A DNA stretch of 64,000 nucleotides from JAXMAR01 sp046350295 (GCA_046350295.1 JAXMAR010000010.1:1-64000); one strand, 5' to 3'. Numbered from the stretch's first letter, positions 36,615-45,172 are shown. Numbers and translations are program-made. The notes: generated by a model not told the origin, from the sequence alone.

Positions 36615-37285
36615 TTGCGGGAATCATGATGCGTGGTGGACGTGAACCGTTCAACGGTCCGATGAAGACCAAGACCTGGAAAGATCCCGAACGCTGGGAC
36701 CGAGCAGCTTGCCGAGCGGCGGAACGTCATCGGGTTTTCACCTGTTCTATGAGCGACTTCTTCCATCCGGGCGCCGACGATTGGCGCCCGGAGGCGTGGC
36801 GGATCATCAAGAAATGCACGAACCTAGATTGGTTGATCCTGACTAAGCGGCCAGAGTTGGCCATCGAGCGTCTGCCAGCGGATTGGGGCGATGGCTACCC
36901 GAATGTCTGGATGGGAGTGACGTGCGGTTGCAGTAAATCGCTGTATCGCATGGACCACCTTAATGCGATCCCCGCGGCCATCAAGTTCGTCTCTGCCGAG
37001 CCGCTACTCGAACGGATGGACTTCCGTCCGTTTCTGTCTTGGCTGGACTGGATCATTACTGGCTGCGAACGGGCCGCCAAGGGGACACGACGAATTATGG
37101 ACATCGACTGGGTGCGAGACATCGACCGTCAGTGCAGGGATGCCGGTGTCGCCCACTTTTTCAAGCAAGCCTACGTCGATGAGCGCGGCGTGCCCTGCGA
37201 GGAGCCGCTCCTGGATGGAAAAGTTGTGCAAGAGTTTCCCGCAAGAAGACACCAACCGCAAGAGCTGAGTTGCATGCCGGGGTAG
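36615..37285 (+). pseudogene. DUF5131 gene, 3' part after the IS insertion
   Basis: Starting right after the second target duplication, the frame encodes WRPEAWRIIKKCTNLDWLIL, TKRPELAIERLP, WMGVTCGC and FVSAEPLLERMD, typical of DUF5131 (Gp37/Gp68-like), proteins often carried by phages and integrative elements and distantly like radical-SAM-fold domains. An in-frame ATG at 36626 could allow expression of a truncated form lacking the N-terminal cysteine motif GCNKVSSECTNCY that lies in the 5' fragment. Loss of function is therefore likely. Confidence 0.75.
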
Positions 37286-37343
37286 AAGCCGGCCCTGAAA
37301 CACCTTAGTCGTCCATTTACCCCCTTTCGAGAGGAGATCGTCC

Positions 37344-38096
37344 ATGTTTCGTCCGTTCCGCATTGCGCGCACATTGGCCCGGCCGAGTCCGTGGCGACTG
37401 CTGGTGTTGGCCAGCCTTGTCCTCACGTTCCACCCTGGCGTTACCGCACAAGCCCAGGTTGTTCACCTGAAGGGCGACCGTGCGTATGGCTCGGGCGCCG
37501 TGATCGGGATCGAAAAGCACCAAGTTGGTGTCCCAAAACAGGACCTGGTCCTGACAGCCTGGCATGTCATGAAGAACAACACAGTGACTATCGACGGGCA
37601 TCCGGCCACGCTCATCGCCAAAGACGAAAAGGCTGACCTGGCCCTCGTGAGGGTTTCTGGTCTCGACACAGCCGGCTACTTCGTCGGCACCAAGGGGATT
37701 CCGGCCACGGGCAAGGCCGTACTTCACGGATTTCCGGGCAACTCCTACTCGGCGGAAGATTGCTCCGTGGACGAGAAGGGCGACCTCAGCATCAAGGTGC
37801 GCGCCGGCGGGTCGGGCGGGCCGCTCGTCAAGGGCCACTATTTCGTCATCGGTGTTCTGACGCGGTATCACGGCGTCGCCACCCGGGACCAGATCGATGC
37901 GTTTCTGAACAGCTGCGGATACGGCTGGCTCCTCGACATCAGCAAGGACTACGAGCATCTCTACGCGGCGAAAAAAAGTCCGTCCCCAGGTGACCAGTTC
38001 GACGCGAACATTGAAGAGGCGCTCCGGCTCGCCCGCGAACTGTTGCGCGAAGAGCGGGAATTCCAGGAGTGGCTGCGGCGCCAGCGAGAGGAATAG
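37344..38096 (+). CDS. Secreted trypsin-like serine protease
   Basis: A 250-residue protein with GAGAGGAG upstream. It has a signal peptide (basic start, hydrophobic core, likely cut after AQA at residue 37) and a trypsin-fold catalytic triad: H74 in LTAWHVM, D98 in KADLALVRV, S157 in AGGSGGPL. It has no PDZ domain, and the charged helical C-terminus (REEREFQEWLRRQREE) is unusual. It is probably exported to the periplasm or paryphoplasm. It starts a run of genes leading to the second VirD4-like ATPase. Confidence 0.85.
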   Translation: MFRPFRIARTLARPSPWRLLVLASLVLTFHPGVTAQAQVVHLKGDRAYGSGAVIGIEKHQVGVPKQDLVLTAWHVMKNNTVTIDGHPATLIAKDEKADLALVRVSGLDTAGYFVGTKGIPATGKAVLHGFPGNSYSAEDCSVDEKGDLSIKVRAGGSGGPLVKGHYFVIGVLTRYHGVATRDQIDAFLNSCGYGWLLDISKDYEHLYAAKKSPSPGDQFDANIEEALRLARELLREEREFQEWLRRQREE

Positions 38097-38177
38097 GAGC
38101 AGACGAAGCAATCTATCGGGATGAAGACGATTCATTGAACCGCGCTGATTGTCGGCGCACAACCCAAGGAGAACAGC

Positions 38178-38534
38178 ATGAACACTAATTCCGAACAAGT
38201 GGCCAAGGGAAGCCCAAGCGATGGCTTCGAGCAGTTGCGCAGTCGCTGCGTCGACCAGGGTTTCTGGAAGGGAGTGCGCGCGAGCCTGCTCGTCCTACTG
38301 CTAATCGCCGTAGGCTTCGGCTACGCGGTCTATCGCAACACCACCAACCAACCAGCCACCGGACCAATCGGCGTACCAGGACTACCTCCGCCACTTCCGC
38401 CGGCTACGCCCACCGGGGATGCCCCACCGCTTCCCCGCATCGAGCCGATCAAGGGCGTGGTACCTCCACCTGACGCGGTGTCTTCGCCGGACAGCACAAC
38501 GCCGGCGGTGCCACTGGGAAAAGTCTCGAAATGA
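38178..38534 (+). CDS. Single-pass membrane protein with proline-rich tail
   Basis: A 118-residue protein with AAGGAG upstream. A single hydrophobic segment (ASLLVLLLIAVGFGYAV, about residues 35-52) is followed by a proline-rich domain that probably lies outside the membrane. It overlaps no functional motif. It may belong with the following membrane protein and ATPase in one operon. The family is not recognised. Confidence 0.55.
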   Translation: MNTNSEQVAKGSPSDGFEQLRSRCVDQGFWKGVRASLLVLLLIAVGFGYAVYRNTTNQPATGPIGVPGLPPPLPPATPTGDAPPLPRIEPIKGVVPPPDAVSSPDSTTPAVPLGKVSK

Positions 38535-38605
38535 CTACAGGATTGCGCCTCATGAGGAGGCGCCTGGCCAGGGCAAGAAGCCCTTCTGTTGTGGAGGAAT
38601 CGACC

Positions 38606-39139
38606 ATGGAAGCATTCATGCAAATATTGCTGATCGTCGCTCTCATACACGGGGTTTCCGTCGCCATCGCCTGGATGGCTGCAAGCTACCTCAAGAAGTC
38701 GTTCACAAGCACTTGGGCGGCCTGGGCCGGAAAGGTTGGATCTCTGTTCTTGGTGGTGCTTCTTGTCGGCGCAGGCATCAGGGATTTGAACCGGGGGCTG
38801 TCCGATGGTGTTGGGGCCGCGTTCGCTTTGGCGTTTATTGTGGCGGCCTTTTGGCCTGCGAAATGGCTGGTGCAGAAATGGATCGCTGGGGCTCCAGATC
38901 GAGCGAATGCTCGCGAGCAGGCAGCGGAGGCACGGCGCATCGCCAACGAGGAGAAAGCCCGCGCCGACGAACGAGAGCGTCAAAGCTCGCTGTCAACGCT
39001 GGTTGCTTGGTACGAAAAGCGCAAGCGCGAGATCGAACAAAGCGTACCCGAGGGCAGGGATCGCGATATGCTGCTGAGCCAGCTTTACAACCGATACGAC
39101 GAGATACTCAAAGAACGTTTGCAGGAGATTCAGCCATGA
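38606..39139 (+). CDS. Membrane protein with coiled-coil C-terminus
   Basis: A 177-residue protein. ATG 38606 has GGAGGA 6-7 nt upstream; an in-frame ATG at 38531 overlaps the previous stop and is the alternative. Three hydrophobic segments (ILLIVALIHGVSVAIAWMA, VGSLFLVVLLVGAGI, AFALAFIVAAFW) are followed by a charged coiled-coil helix (ANAREQAAEARRIANEEKAR). Its stop overlaps the start of the VirD4-like ATPase as ATGA, suggesting it anchors or partners that ATPase at the membrane. Confidence 0.6.
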   Translation: MEAFMQILLIVALIHGVSVAIAWMAASYLKKSFTSTWAAWAGKVGSLFLVVLLVGAGIRDLNRGLSDGVGAAFALAFIVAAFWPAKWLVQKWIAGAPDRANAREQAAEARRIANEEKARADERERQSSLSTLVAWYEKRKREIEQSVPEGRDRDMLLSQLYNRYDEILKERLQEIQP

Positions 39140-41094
39140 GCAGTGTACTTCTTGGTTATGAGCACGAATCGCGTCGGCCGTTCTTTGTTCGGCATTCTGA
39201 TTGGGACACCCACGCGCACCAGCTTGGCCAGACCGGTTCAGGAAAGACCGAGGCAATGAAAACGTCAATCTTCCAACTGATTCAAGACCCGAGAGTGGAA
39301 GAATGCCATTTCATCTTCGATCGTCTGGGCCAGCTGTCCAGAGATCTGATCTTGTGGTTTGCGTCGCCGTATTGCCCAGATTGGGTCCGAGAGCGGCTGG
39401 TCTACATCAACCCAGCCGACGAAAGCCGGGTGATGACATTCCATCCACTTCAGTTCACAACCGAGGCTCACCTTTTTTTCAAGGTGGGCAGGGCGATTGA
39501 GTGCATCCTGCGCGGCTTCGAGAACCAGAATGTCGCGGACCAGCCGCGCACATTCACTTGGCTTTTCAACGCGCTCTATGCCGAGGCGTTGATGAACTTA
39601 GCGGTTTCCGACGCGTTTCATCTGATTTATCCGGGTAGCCCCTACCACCGCGCGATGTTGAACGCGCTGCCGCCCATGGTCCGCGCCGAATGGTACGAAG
39701 TTCTGGAGGCTCGCAATGGGGAAACCGTTCGCATGTTCGAATCGGTCCGCAATCGGTTCAAGCCGTATGTAGAGTGCAGCCTGACGAGGCGGTTCTTTGG
39801 TTCGACGACGAATCGGTTCGACGTGACGAAATTCATGCGCGAGAAAAAGATCGTCTTGATCAACCTGGCGCCGCAGAACCGCCTATCAACTCAAGTTGCG
39901 AATGCTATCGGCAACATGATGCTTAACGAGATCGTGGCGACGGCTCGGTCGGCAGAGCCACGCGATCGTCACTCGACATTTCTCTGGCTCGATGAGTTCC
40001 AGAACTACGTCTCGATGGACATGCAGGAGGCAATCCCGGAGGTGCGACAGCTGAAATTGAAATTGTCCGGCCTCGCACACCAGTCTTTTTCCCAGCTCGA
40101 ACGAGGAAACGCCAACCTCATGTCGCTGATCTTTCAGCCGCGAATGCGCTGGATGTTCGCCGTGCAAGGCGAAGATGCTGAATTGGTGGCGCAGGAGGTT
40201 GCATCGCTGACATTTGACGCTCGCCGCATCAAAGACGAGTTGTACACGCGGCGGCAGATGTTGAAGGGCCACCGCATCGAGTATCTGTGCACTTGGTCCG
40301 AGGCGGCAGCACAGGCGACAAATTGGAGCAATACGGTCGGCACAAACTGGTCTGCGCATCAGGGCGCGTCCGATTCGACTGCGAGGGCTGCTTCGAATTC
40401 CGATCAGGAGGGTGTCTCGCGACGATTGGGAATGCCGGGTGAGACTCGCAACATCGGCTCGACCCGAGTGACGAATGACAGTAAGGGACACGTGGACACT
40501 CGGGGAAGCAGCGCGGGCGGCAACGAATCGAGATCAAGTGGCGGCAGCTCTACTGCCACCTCGACGGAAGGGATGCACGAAACACTGGTCCCCGAATACG
40601 AGGAGTTCCTGGAGCTGTCGCAGCGGTCCTACTACTCGTTTGAGGAACAGAGAGCTCTCTGGGCGCAAAAGATTCGGCAGTTGAAGACGGGTCAAGCGCT
40701 GGTGAAATTGCCGAACGATCCGAAACTTTACCAGGTGGACGTGAAGCGGTATGCACCCGGTTACCTGGCCTGGGACGCCGAAAAGCTGGAACGCCGGTGC
40801 CCCGAAGCGCTGGAGGCCGTGGCCGCGCTGCTAGAGAAAAACTTCAGCAACCGAGAGTTTTTTGTGTCGCCACAGGAGATCGACCGCGAGACGGAAGAGC
40901 GATTGGAGCGCATTCTTCGGCCGGTAATAACGGTGAATTCGCATGAGCCACAGGTGATGGAGTCTGATGAGCCGGTTTTCGTTCCGGCTGCGCATGAAGG
41001 GAATCGCCGGGCGCCGGTGCTTATCGGGGCCAACGGCAATGGCACGAGCACGCCCGTCAACGGGCGCAGAAAGGCTTCACGGTTTGGCGTATGA
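39136..41094 (+). CDS. VirD4/TraD-like coupling ATPase, copy 2
   Basis: A 652-residue protein. Walker A GQTGSGKTEA is at residues 31-40, FIFDRLGQLSRDLILWF follows, and Walker B FLWLDEFQNYV is near 283. A low-complexity Ser/Thr/Gly insert (about 395-475: NWSNTVGTNWSAHQG and similar) interrupts the C-terminal half. It has no membrane helices, but the preceding coupled gene encodes a membrane protein. It is only distantly similar to the ATPase at 22806 and does not look like a recent copy. Its stop overlaps the following replication-relaxation gene as ATGA. Confidence 0.82.
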   Translation: MSSVLLGYEHESRRPFFVRHSDWDTHAHQLGQTGSGKTEAMKTSIFQLIQDPRVEECHFIFDRLGQLSRDLILWFASPYCPDWVRERLVYINPADESRVMTFHPLQFTTEAHLFFKVGRAIECILRGFENQNVADQPRTFTWLFNALYAEALMNLAVSDAFHLIYPGSPYHRAMLNALPPMVRAEWYEVLEARNGETVRMFESVRNRFKPYVECSLTRRFFGSTTNRFDVTKFMREKKIVLINLAPQNRLSTQVANAIGNMMLNEIVATARSAEPRDRHSTFLWLDEFQNYVSMDMQEAIPEVRQLKLKLSGLAHQSFSQLERGNANLMSLIFQPRMRWMFAVQGEDAELVAQEVASLTFDARRIKDELYTRRQMLKGHRIEYLCTWSEAAAQATNWSNTVGTNWSAHQGASDSTARAASNSDQEGVSRRLGMPGETRNIGSTRVTNDSKGHVDTRGSSAGGNESRSSGGSSTATSTEGMHETLVPEYEEFLELSQRSYYSFEEQRALWAQKIRQLKTGQALVKLPNDPKLYQVDVKRYAPGYLAWDAEKLERRCPEALEAVAALLEKNFSNREFFVSPQEIDRETEERLERILRPVITVNSHEPQVMESDEPVFVPAAHEGNRRAPVLIGANGNGTSTPVNGRRKASRFGV

Positions 41095-41954
41095 GCATCA
41101 CCACGGAGCGAGACATCGGCGTTTTGCTCGACATTGACCGGTATTCCGTCATGAGCACTCCGCAAATTCGCCGCCGGCGCTTCCCGAACGACCCCGACGG
41201 CCGGGTTACGCGCAGGCGTTTGCAGCACCTGAAAGCCAATGGGCTGGTCAATCGCATGACCTCGTACATCCATTGCACCAGCGGCGGCCCGGCGAGCAGC
41301 CTTTACTATCCGTCCCGCAAGGGAGGTGAATTGCTCGCTGCACATTTCGGCGACGTGCGGTTTCTCGCGACGAACACGCAGGCGCCGCCGGCGCACTACG
41401 CCTGGCATTGGCAGGAACTTACGGACGTTCACATGACCCTCGATGACGCCATCGCGGCACAAAACGAAGTTGAATTGCTGGGCTGGATAAACGAATTCGA
41501 CATTGTGAACAAGGATGAAACCCTGCCAGAAAAACGTTATCGGCTCTTCACGTTGCTGCGTGAGGCTCCGCATCGGCTTGTGTGCGCCCCCGACTGCGCG
41601 TGCCTCGTGGCCATTGACGGCGAGAGCAAGATTCTCCTTTGGGAGATAGACAGAGCGACGAGTGGCGCGAAACAAGAGGCGATTTCAAAGCCACCGGGTT
41701 ACGCGGAACTTGCAAATCGAAACCTGCAACGACGATTTTTCCCGCAAGCAACGGTACCGGGCTTCACCGTCGTGGTCGTGAGCCCGACGGCAAAACGGCG
41801 CGATTTGCTCCGGCAACTTTTCCGCGAGGTCGAACGTGCGGACATGTGGCGGTTTGCCGCGAAACCTGAACTGACAGCGACAGCGACAACGATCTTGTTC
41901 GAGCCGGTCTTTTACCCGTGCGAAGGCGCGCCGGCCCCGTTGATTGTGAGGTGA
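41091..41954 (+). CDS. Replication-relaxation family protein, copy 2
   Basis: A 287-residue protein with an N-terminal winged helix (RDIGVLLDIDRYSVMSTPQI, then RRRLQHLKANGLVNR) and YYPSRKGGELLAAHF, then HWQELTDVHMTLDDAIA and a core with CLVAIDGESKILLWEIDRAT. It resembles the protein at 21648 in order of motifs. Here the coupling ATPase is upstream, the reverse of the first pair. It overlaps that ATPase by 4 bp. Confidence 0.75.
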   Translation: MSITTERDIGVLLDIDRYSVMSTPQIRRRRFPNDPDGRVTRRRLQHLKANGLVNRMTSYIHCTSGGPASSLYYPSRKGGELLAAHFGDVRFLATNTQAPPAHYAWHWQELTDVHMTLDDAIAAQNEVELLGWINEFDIVNKDETLPEKRYRLFTLLREAPHRLVCAPDCACLVAIDGESKILLWEIDRATSGAKQEAISKPPGYAELANRNLQRRFFPQATVPGFTVVVVSPTAKRRDLLRQLFREVERADMWRFAAKPELTATATTILFEPVFYPCEGAPAPLIVR

Positions 41955-42062
41955 GACATGTTCCGGAAGGTGTACCACGACTCGTATCATCGGATATTCC
42001 ATGCCTGTACCAGACCCGGACGCCAGCAGCTTTTGCTCGTGTTTGACGCAAGTGGCATGGGC

Positions 42063-42283
42063 GGGACAGCTTCGGGGTGCCAGGGCGGTCGTCGCTGTCG
42101 CTCCTCTCGCCCTGGCCAGTTTTGTTCGTCTAGGCGGTTCGCTCCCTTCGGTCGCGTTTGTTCCGCCCCACGGCGGTCGGTTCCGGCCCGCTGCAACAAA
42201 ACTGGCCAGGGCGTCGCCCCGGCACCCCTGCGGGCCTCTTGGACTCGGCCCGCACGCCGCTCGAAGCGGCGTCAAGCTGTCCC
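42063..42283. ncRNA. Candidate multi-branched structured element 2
   Basis: There is no gene between 41955 and 42326. The sequence forms a closed nested set of helices: P1 42063-42072 with 42274-42283 (GGGACAGCTT / AAGCTGTCCC); P2 42074-42081 with 42221-42228; P3 42108-42126 with 42195-42213 (19 bp, perfect); hairpins at 42230-42253 (GCGGGCC / GGCCCGC) and 42254-42272. The 5' arm of P3 can alternatively pair with 42079-42087 (GCCAGGGCG), giving two mutually exclusive folds, as in a riboswitch or attenuator. It lies 44 bp before a gene with a good ribosome-binding site. Strand and transcription are unknown. Confidence 0.45.
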
Positions 42284-42326
42284 CCCTATGTTTCTGTTGG
42301 CTTTAACTGTGAGGAGAAACCAAGTC

Positions 42327-42500
42327 ATGAAAACCCCAGAACAAGAACGCGCCGAGCAAGAACGTCTGGACCACCTCGACGAGCTCCAGGCGAGCCTCGG
42401 CCGCGGCTACCGCATGAAAACCCCAGAACAAGAACGCGCCGAGCAAGAACGTCTGGACCACCTCGACGAGTTGCAGGCGGAATTCGCTCGCCGCTACCGC
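42327..42500 (+). repeat. 87-bp tandem direct repeat inside a gene
   Basis: Two adjacent 87-bp units, 42327-42413 and 42414-42500. The first 57 bp are identical and the rest diverges, keeping the reading frame. This is a recent in-frame tandem duplication. Confidence 0.85.
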
Positions 42501-42731
42501 ATGGCACTGATGGAGAGGGCGCTCGATGGTGACGAAGAGGCGATGGCGCTTTTGCTCGGCCAGCCCTTGTCGAAAACGAAAACGCCGAGCCTGGCGGGCG
42601 TCGTCGCCAAGAAGGCAGTCAAGACGATTGTCGTACGGGCGGCCGCGGTGCTGCTCGTCGAGCTGCTCGTACCGAGCTTAGGCACGGTCGCGGGCAAGGT
42701 AATCGGCGAGGTGGCCGACGCGATCACATAG
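42327..42731 (+). CDS. Hypothetical protein with a 29-residue tandem duplication
   Basis: A 134-residue protein with GAGGAG 10 nt before ATG 42327. The first 58 residues are two 29-residue copies beginning MKTPEQERAEQERLDHLDEL; they are identical over the first 21 residues, then diverge. The rest includes a hydrophobic segment (VVRAAAVLLVELLVPSLGTV) that may be membrane-associated. No family is recognised. The duplication is described separately. Confidence 0.5.
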   Translation: MKTPEQERAEQERLDHLDELQASLGRGYRMKTPEQERAEQERLDHLDELQAEFARRYRMALMERALDGDEEAMALLLGQPLSKTKTPSLAGVVAKKAVKTIVVRAAAVLLVELLVPSLGTVAGKVIGEVADAIT

Positions 42732-42824
42732 GCTGTTCCACCGGCGCTTGCCACTCAGGGAAGCGCGAGCGCTTGGTGTTAGGCCCGCCGTCCATTTGGT
42801 CGGCGGCATATAACCCCTAACTGT

Positions 42825-43121
42825 ATGCAATGGATTGCCAACATGATTCGCTGGTTTCGGAAGCCGGCAATCGCCGAGATGAGCCTGCCGTGTGTCTATT
42901 CGGTTGCCGAGGACAACGTCCGCATCGACGTGCTCGAAGTGGTTCTCAAGTGCGGGCACACCGCCTACATGGTTACTGGCGAGTTCTACGTCGAGGAGTT
43001 CCAGAAATGGGTCAAGATCATCGATCTGCGCGACTACAACGTGGAGACGGCGATCAAGCTCCTGCAGAAGGCCGCAAAGTTCACGGTGGCGATGGAGCAC
43101 GGCCTGGTTTCTGCTCGTTAA
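42825..43121 (+). CDS. Hypothetical protein
   Basis: A 98-residue protein with alternating strand and helix (EDNVRIDVLEVVLKCGHTAY, YVEEFQKWVKIIDLRDYNVE). No family is recognised. It lies just before the 43126 gene, 5 bp away. No membrane segment or signal peptide is seen. Confidence 0.5.
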   Translation: MQWIANMIRWFRKPAIAEMSLPCVYSVAEDNVRIDVLEVVLKCGHTAYMVTGEFYVEEFQKWVKIIDLRDYNVETAIKLLQKAAKFTVAMEHGLVSAR

Positions 43122-43125
43122 CGCC

Positions 43126-43395
43126 ATGGAAACAACCGGCACACCGGCCGTTCTCCGCAAGGAGACGGTCAACGGCAACGTTCGTTTCCGGCTGTACGAG
43201 TTCGAGACCGAGCGCGGGACGAAGTTCGGAGTCGAGTTATCCGCGTTCAGCAGCTTCGCCGACCAGTGGAAGCTGCAGCAGTTGGTGGCTGGATTGGACC
43301 TACAATCCGCCACCGAGCTGTTCAACGGGTTCGTCGGGACGATCGGCGGTTACTGCTGGATCGACGACGCGTACCTGCCGAAAGGCGAACAGTAG
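43126..43395 (+). CDS. Hypothetical protein
   Basis: An 89-residue beta-rich protein (ETVNGNVRFRLYEFETERGT, GVELSAFSSFADQWKLQQL). It starts 5 bp after the preceding gene ends. No family is recognised. Confidence 0.5.
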   Translation: METTGTPAVLRKETVNGNVRFRLYEFETERGTKFGVELSAFSSFADQWKLQQLVAGLDLQSATELFNGFVGTIGGYCWIDDAYLPKGEQ

Positions 43396-43528
43396 CACGG
43401 ATGCCTGGGTCGGTTCCCCTGAGACCGGCCCAGTTTCCCGCGTGAGCGGGTTTCCAGCGAACGCCGCAAGTTTACCGGCGCTTCGCACATTCTGAACAAT
43501 CACGAACATTTTCAAAGCGAGGTGCATC

Positions 43529-43876
43529 ATGGCGAAAAAAGGCGAAAGCAGGACTGAGAGCCAGACAATTAACCAAAGCGAGACCGACGCCAACGGGCAT
43601 TCAACCGGCACGGGCGCAGGCGCAAGCGTGTCGAACAAGCCCATTCGCGTGTTCCGCCGGCGAGGCGTGAAGGTGGCTGTTTTCGAGAATCACACGGCCG
43701 ATGGCGGCGTCTTTCACAAGGCTGTGGCGCAGAAAATCTACCGGGAAGGGGACGAGTGGAGGACCACGACGAGCTACAGTCGAGACGATTTGCCGATCGC
43801 TCAACTCCTGCTCGGACAGGCGTGGGAGTTCATTCTCGAAATTGAGGCAAATCCGAACAAAGAGGATCAAAACTGA
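43529..43876 (+). CDS. Element-specific paralogue family, copy B
   Basis: A 115-residue protein with AAGCGAGG-type signal upstream. The core IRVFRRRGVKVAVFE, AVAQKIYREGDEWRTTTSYS and RDDLPIAQLLLGQAWEFI aligns with copies A (27863) and C (43979). The first 30 residues are a Ser/Thr/Gly-rich tail. The fold is not known; it may bind nucleic acid. Confidence 0.6.
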   Translation: MAKKGESRTESQTINQSETDANGHSTGTGAGASVSNKPIRVFRRRGVKVAVFENHTADGGVFHKAVAQKIYREGDEWRTTTSYSRDDLPIAQLLLGQAWEFILEIEANPNKEDQN

Positions 43877-43978
43877 TTTCAAGCAGCCACCGCAGCCGTT
43901 CGTCCTCTATCAGGGTAGCGCTCGGACGGCTCGGTGGGTTTGGCGCACGGCCATTCCGTGCATCTAACCCCCATCACC

Positions 43979-44281
43979 ATGGAAGCAGTAGCCAAGAGCA
44001 AGAAAGCTCCCGCGAAAGCGGAGGCACACCAGACGAATGAATCGTCTAACCGCGGTCCGGCCTGGGACTCGTTTTCCAATCGTGTCAAAGTCGCGATTTG
44101 GAAGCACGCCCAGGGCGAAGGCAAGGCACGTTTCACCACTGCCATCTGTCGCTCCTACAAGGAGGACGGTGAGTGGCACAACGTGCATTTCTTCGACAAG
44201 ACCGACCTCAAGGACGTGATCAAGGTAGCTCAAGAGGCGCTTGATCAGATCGACCGGCTGGAAGAAATCGCCGCGATCTAA
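43979..44281 (+). CDS. Element-specific paralogue family, copy C
   Basis: A 100-residue protein. The core NRVKVAIWKHAQGEG, FTTAICRSYKEDGEWHNVHF and KTDLKDVIKVAQEAL aligns with copies A and B. The start ATG 43979 was chosen; a GTG at 43934 is in frame. A hairpin resembling a terminator follows at 44287-44311. Confidence 0.6.
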   Translation: MEAVAKSKKAPAKAEAHQTNESSNRGPAWDSFSNRVKVAIWKHAQGEGKARFTTAICRSYKEDGEWHNVHFFDKTDLKDVIKVAQEALDQIDRLEEIAAI

Positions 44282-44286
44282 AACAC

Positions 44287-44311
44287 GGGGGCTCGCCCTG
44301 ACGAGTCCCCC
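44287..44311 (+). terminator. Weak terminator-like hairpin
   Basis: An imperfect stem GGGGGCTCG / CGAGTCCCCC (one bulged A) with CCCTGA loop, six bases after the preceding stop. A short T-rich stretch (ATCTTCTTC) follows. Confidence 0.4.
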
Positions 44312-44461
44312 ATCTTCTTCATGAGTTTCCGAGGTGGTGCAGTCTTCGCGACTGCCAGCCCGGCGACAATGGAGTTCACTTCTTACGCTGAGATCGCCAA
44401 ATTTACGCGATCCTCAGCACTCCCTTGCAGGCTCAGAAAGTTTCGCACGCACTGGCCCTAT

Positions 44462-44498
44462 GCCGTCAAGCCGGTCCTTCGGCTGCGGCTTTGACGGC
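44462..44498. repeat. Inverted repeat in an intergenic region
   Basis: GCCGTCAA (44462-44469) and TTGACGGC (44491-44498) form a stem that extends by GCC/GGC inside. It lies about 63 bp before the 44561 gene. Adjacent CGGC-rich hairpins make the 44440-44545 gap highly structured, like the larger elements at 20.1 and 42.1 kb but smaller. I see no gene between 44282 and 44560. Confidence 0.4.
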
Positions 44499-44560
44499 GG
44501 GCCAGGCGTGCTTTGTCGGCTTCGCCTGCAAAGGCAAACTTACTTTTTAACCCATTCAAC

Positions 44561-44782
44561 ATGAGAAGAAGTCAATCATCGGCTCGAAAGATCAACTTGC
44601 TCTTCGCACTGGAACTGCTCGACGAGTGCGTGCGGACCAGCTCAATCAGGAGCAGCTACCTCGGCAGCCTCACCGAGCAAGCCGTCACCGAGGCGATGCG
44701 GCGAGCACGACATCGCCGCGAGCCACGCGAGATCAAGCCGCGGCACGATCAAATGTCGATGCACGAGATGGCGCCGTGCTGA
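44561..44782 (+). CDS. Small basic hypothetical protein
   Basis: A 73-residue protein rich in Arg and Ser (RRSQSSARKINLLFALELLD, then EAMRRARHRREPREIKPRHD). No family is recognised. Like the four genes after it, it is preceded by a pyrimidine-rich leader (CTTACTTTTTAACCC) instead of a purine-rich ribosome-binding site. Confidence 0.45.
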   Translation: MRRSQSSARKINLLFALELLDECVRTSSIRSSYLGSLTEQAVTEAMRRARHRREPREIKPRHDQMSMHEMAPC

Positions 44783-44809
44783 CCTATTTCCCTTTTTCTC
44801 TTTCTTGAA

Positions 44810-45172
44810 ATGGCCAACGCCCATGAGAAATCACCGGCACGATCGCCCGATCGACAGGAGCTGCGGCGATATTTCGATTCTGTGTTCAAGGACATCAACG
44901 CCGTTCTCGCCGAGCAGAACGACGAGAAACGCGACGAGTTGCGTGAGCAACTGGAGCCCCTGTGTTTCATGAAGCTGATTGAGCACAAGATTCAAATCGC
45001 CTGGGGCGGTCCAGAGTACGGGTTCAAGCTTTACTTCGATCCGCAATGCAAGGAGTGGACGCGTGGCGTTTTCTACTGGGCTGACTGGTTCAAGTACGAA
45101 GAGGAGCCGCTTTCATCGGATGAATTGGACCAGGTGGTCACGGCCTACTCGATGGACTCGCTCACGGAGTGA
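44810..45172 (+). CDS. Hypothetical protein
   Basis: A 120-residue protein whose start (MANAHEKSP) resembles the next gene's start. It is helical at first (RQELRRYFDSVFKDINAVLA) and then has aromatic-rich strands (FKLYFDPQCKEWTRGVFYWA). No family is recognised. Its leader is CTATTTCCCTTTTTCTC, matching the group. Confidence 0.5.
   Translation: MANAHEKSPARSPDRQELRRYFDSVFKDINAVLAEQNDEKRDELREQLEPLCFMKLIEHKIQIAWGGPEYGFKLYFDPQCKEWTRGVFYWADWFKYEEEPLSSDELDQVVTAYSMDSLTE

Noticed and set aside
38760..38800. Sequence resembling a tRNA T-arm (GGGATTTGAACC)
   Set aside because: It lies inside a coding gene and no acceptor or anticodon arm surrounds it.
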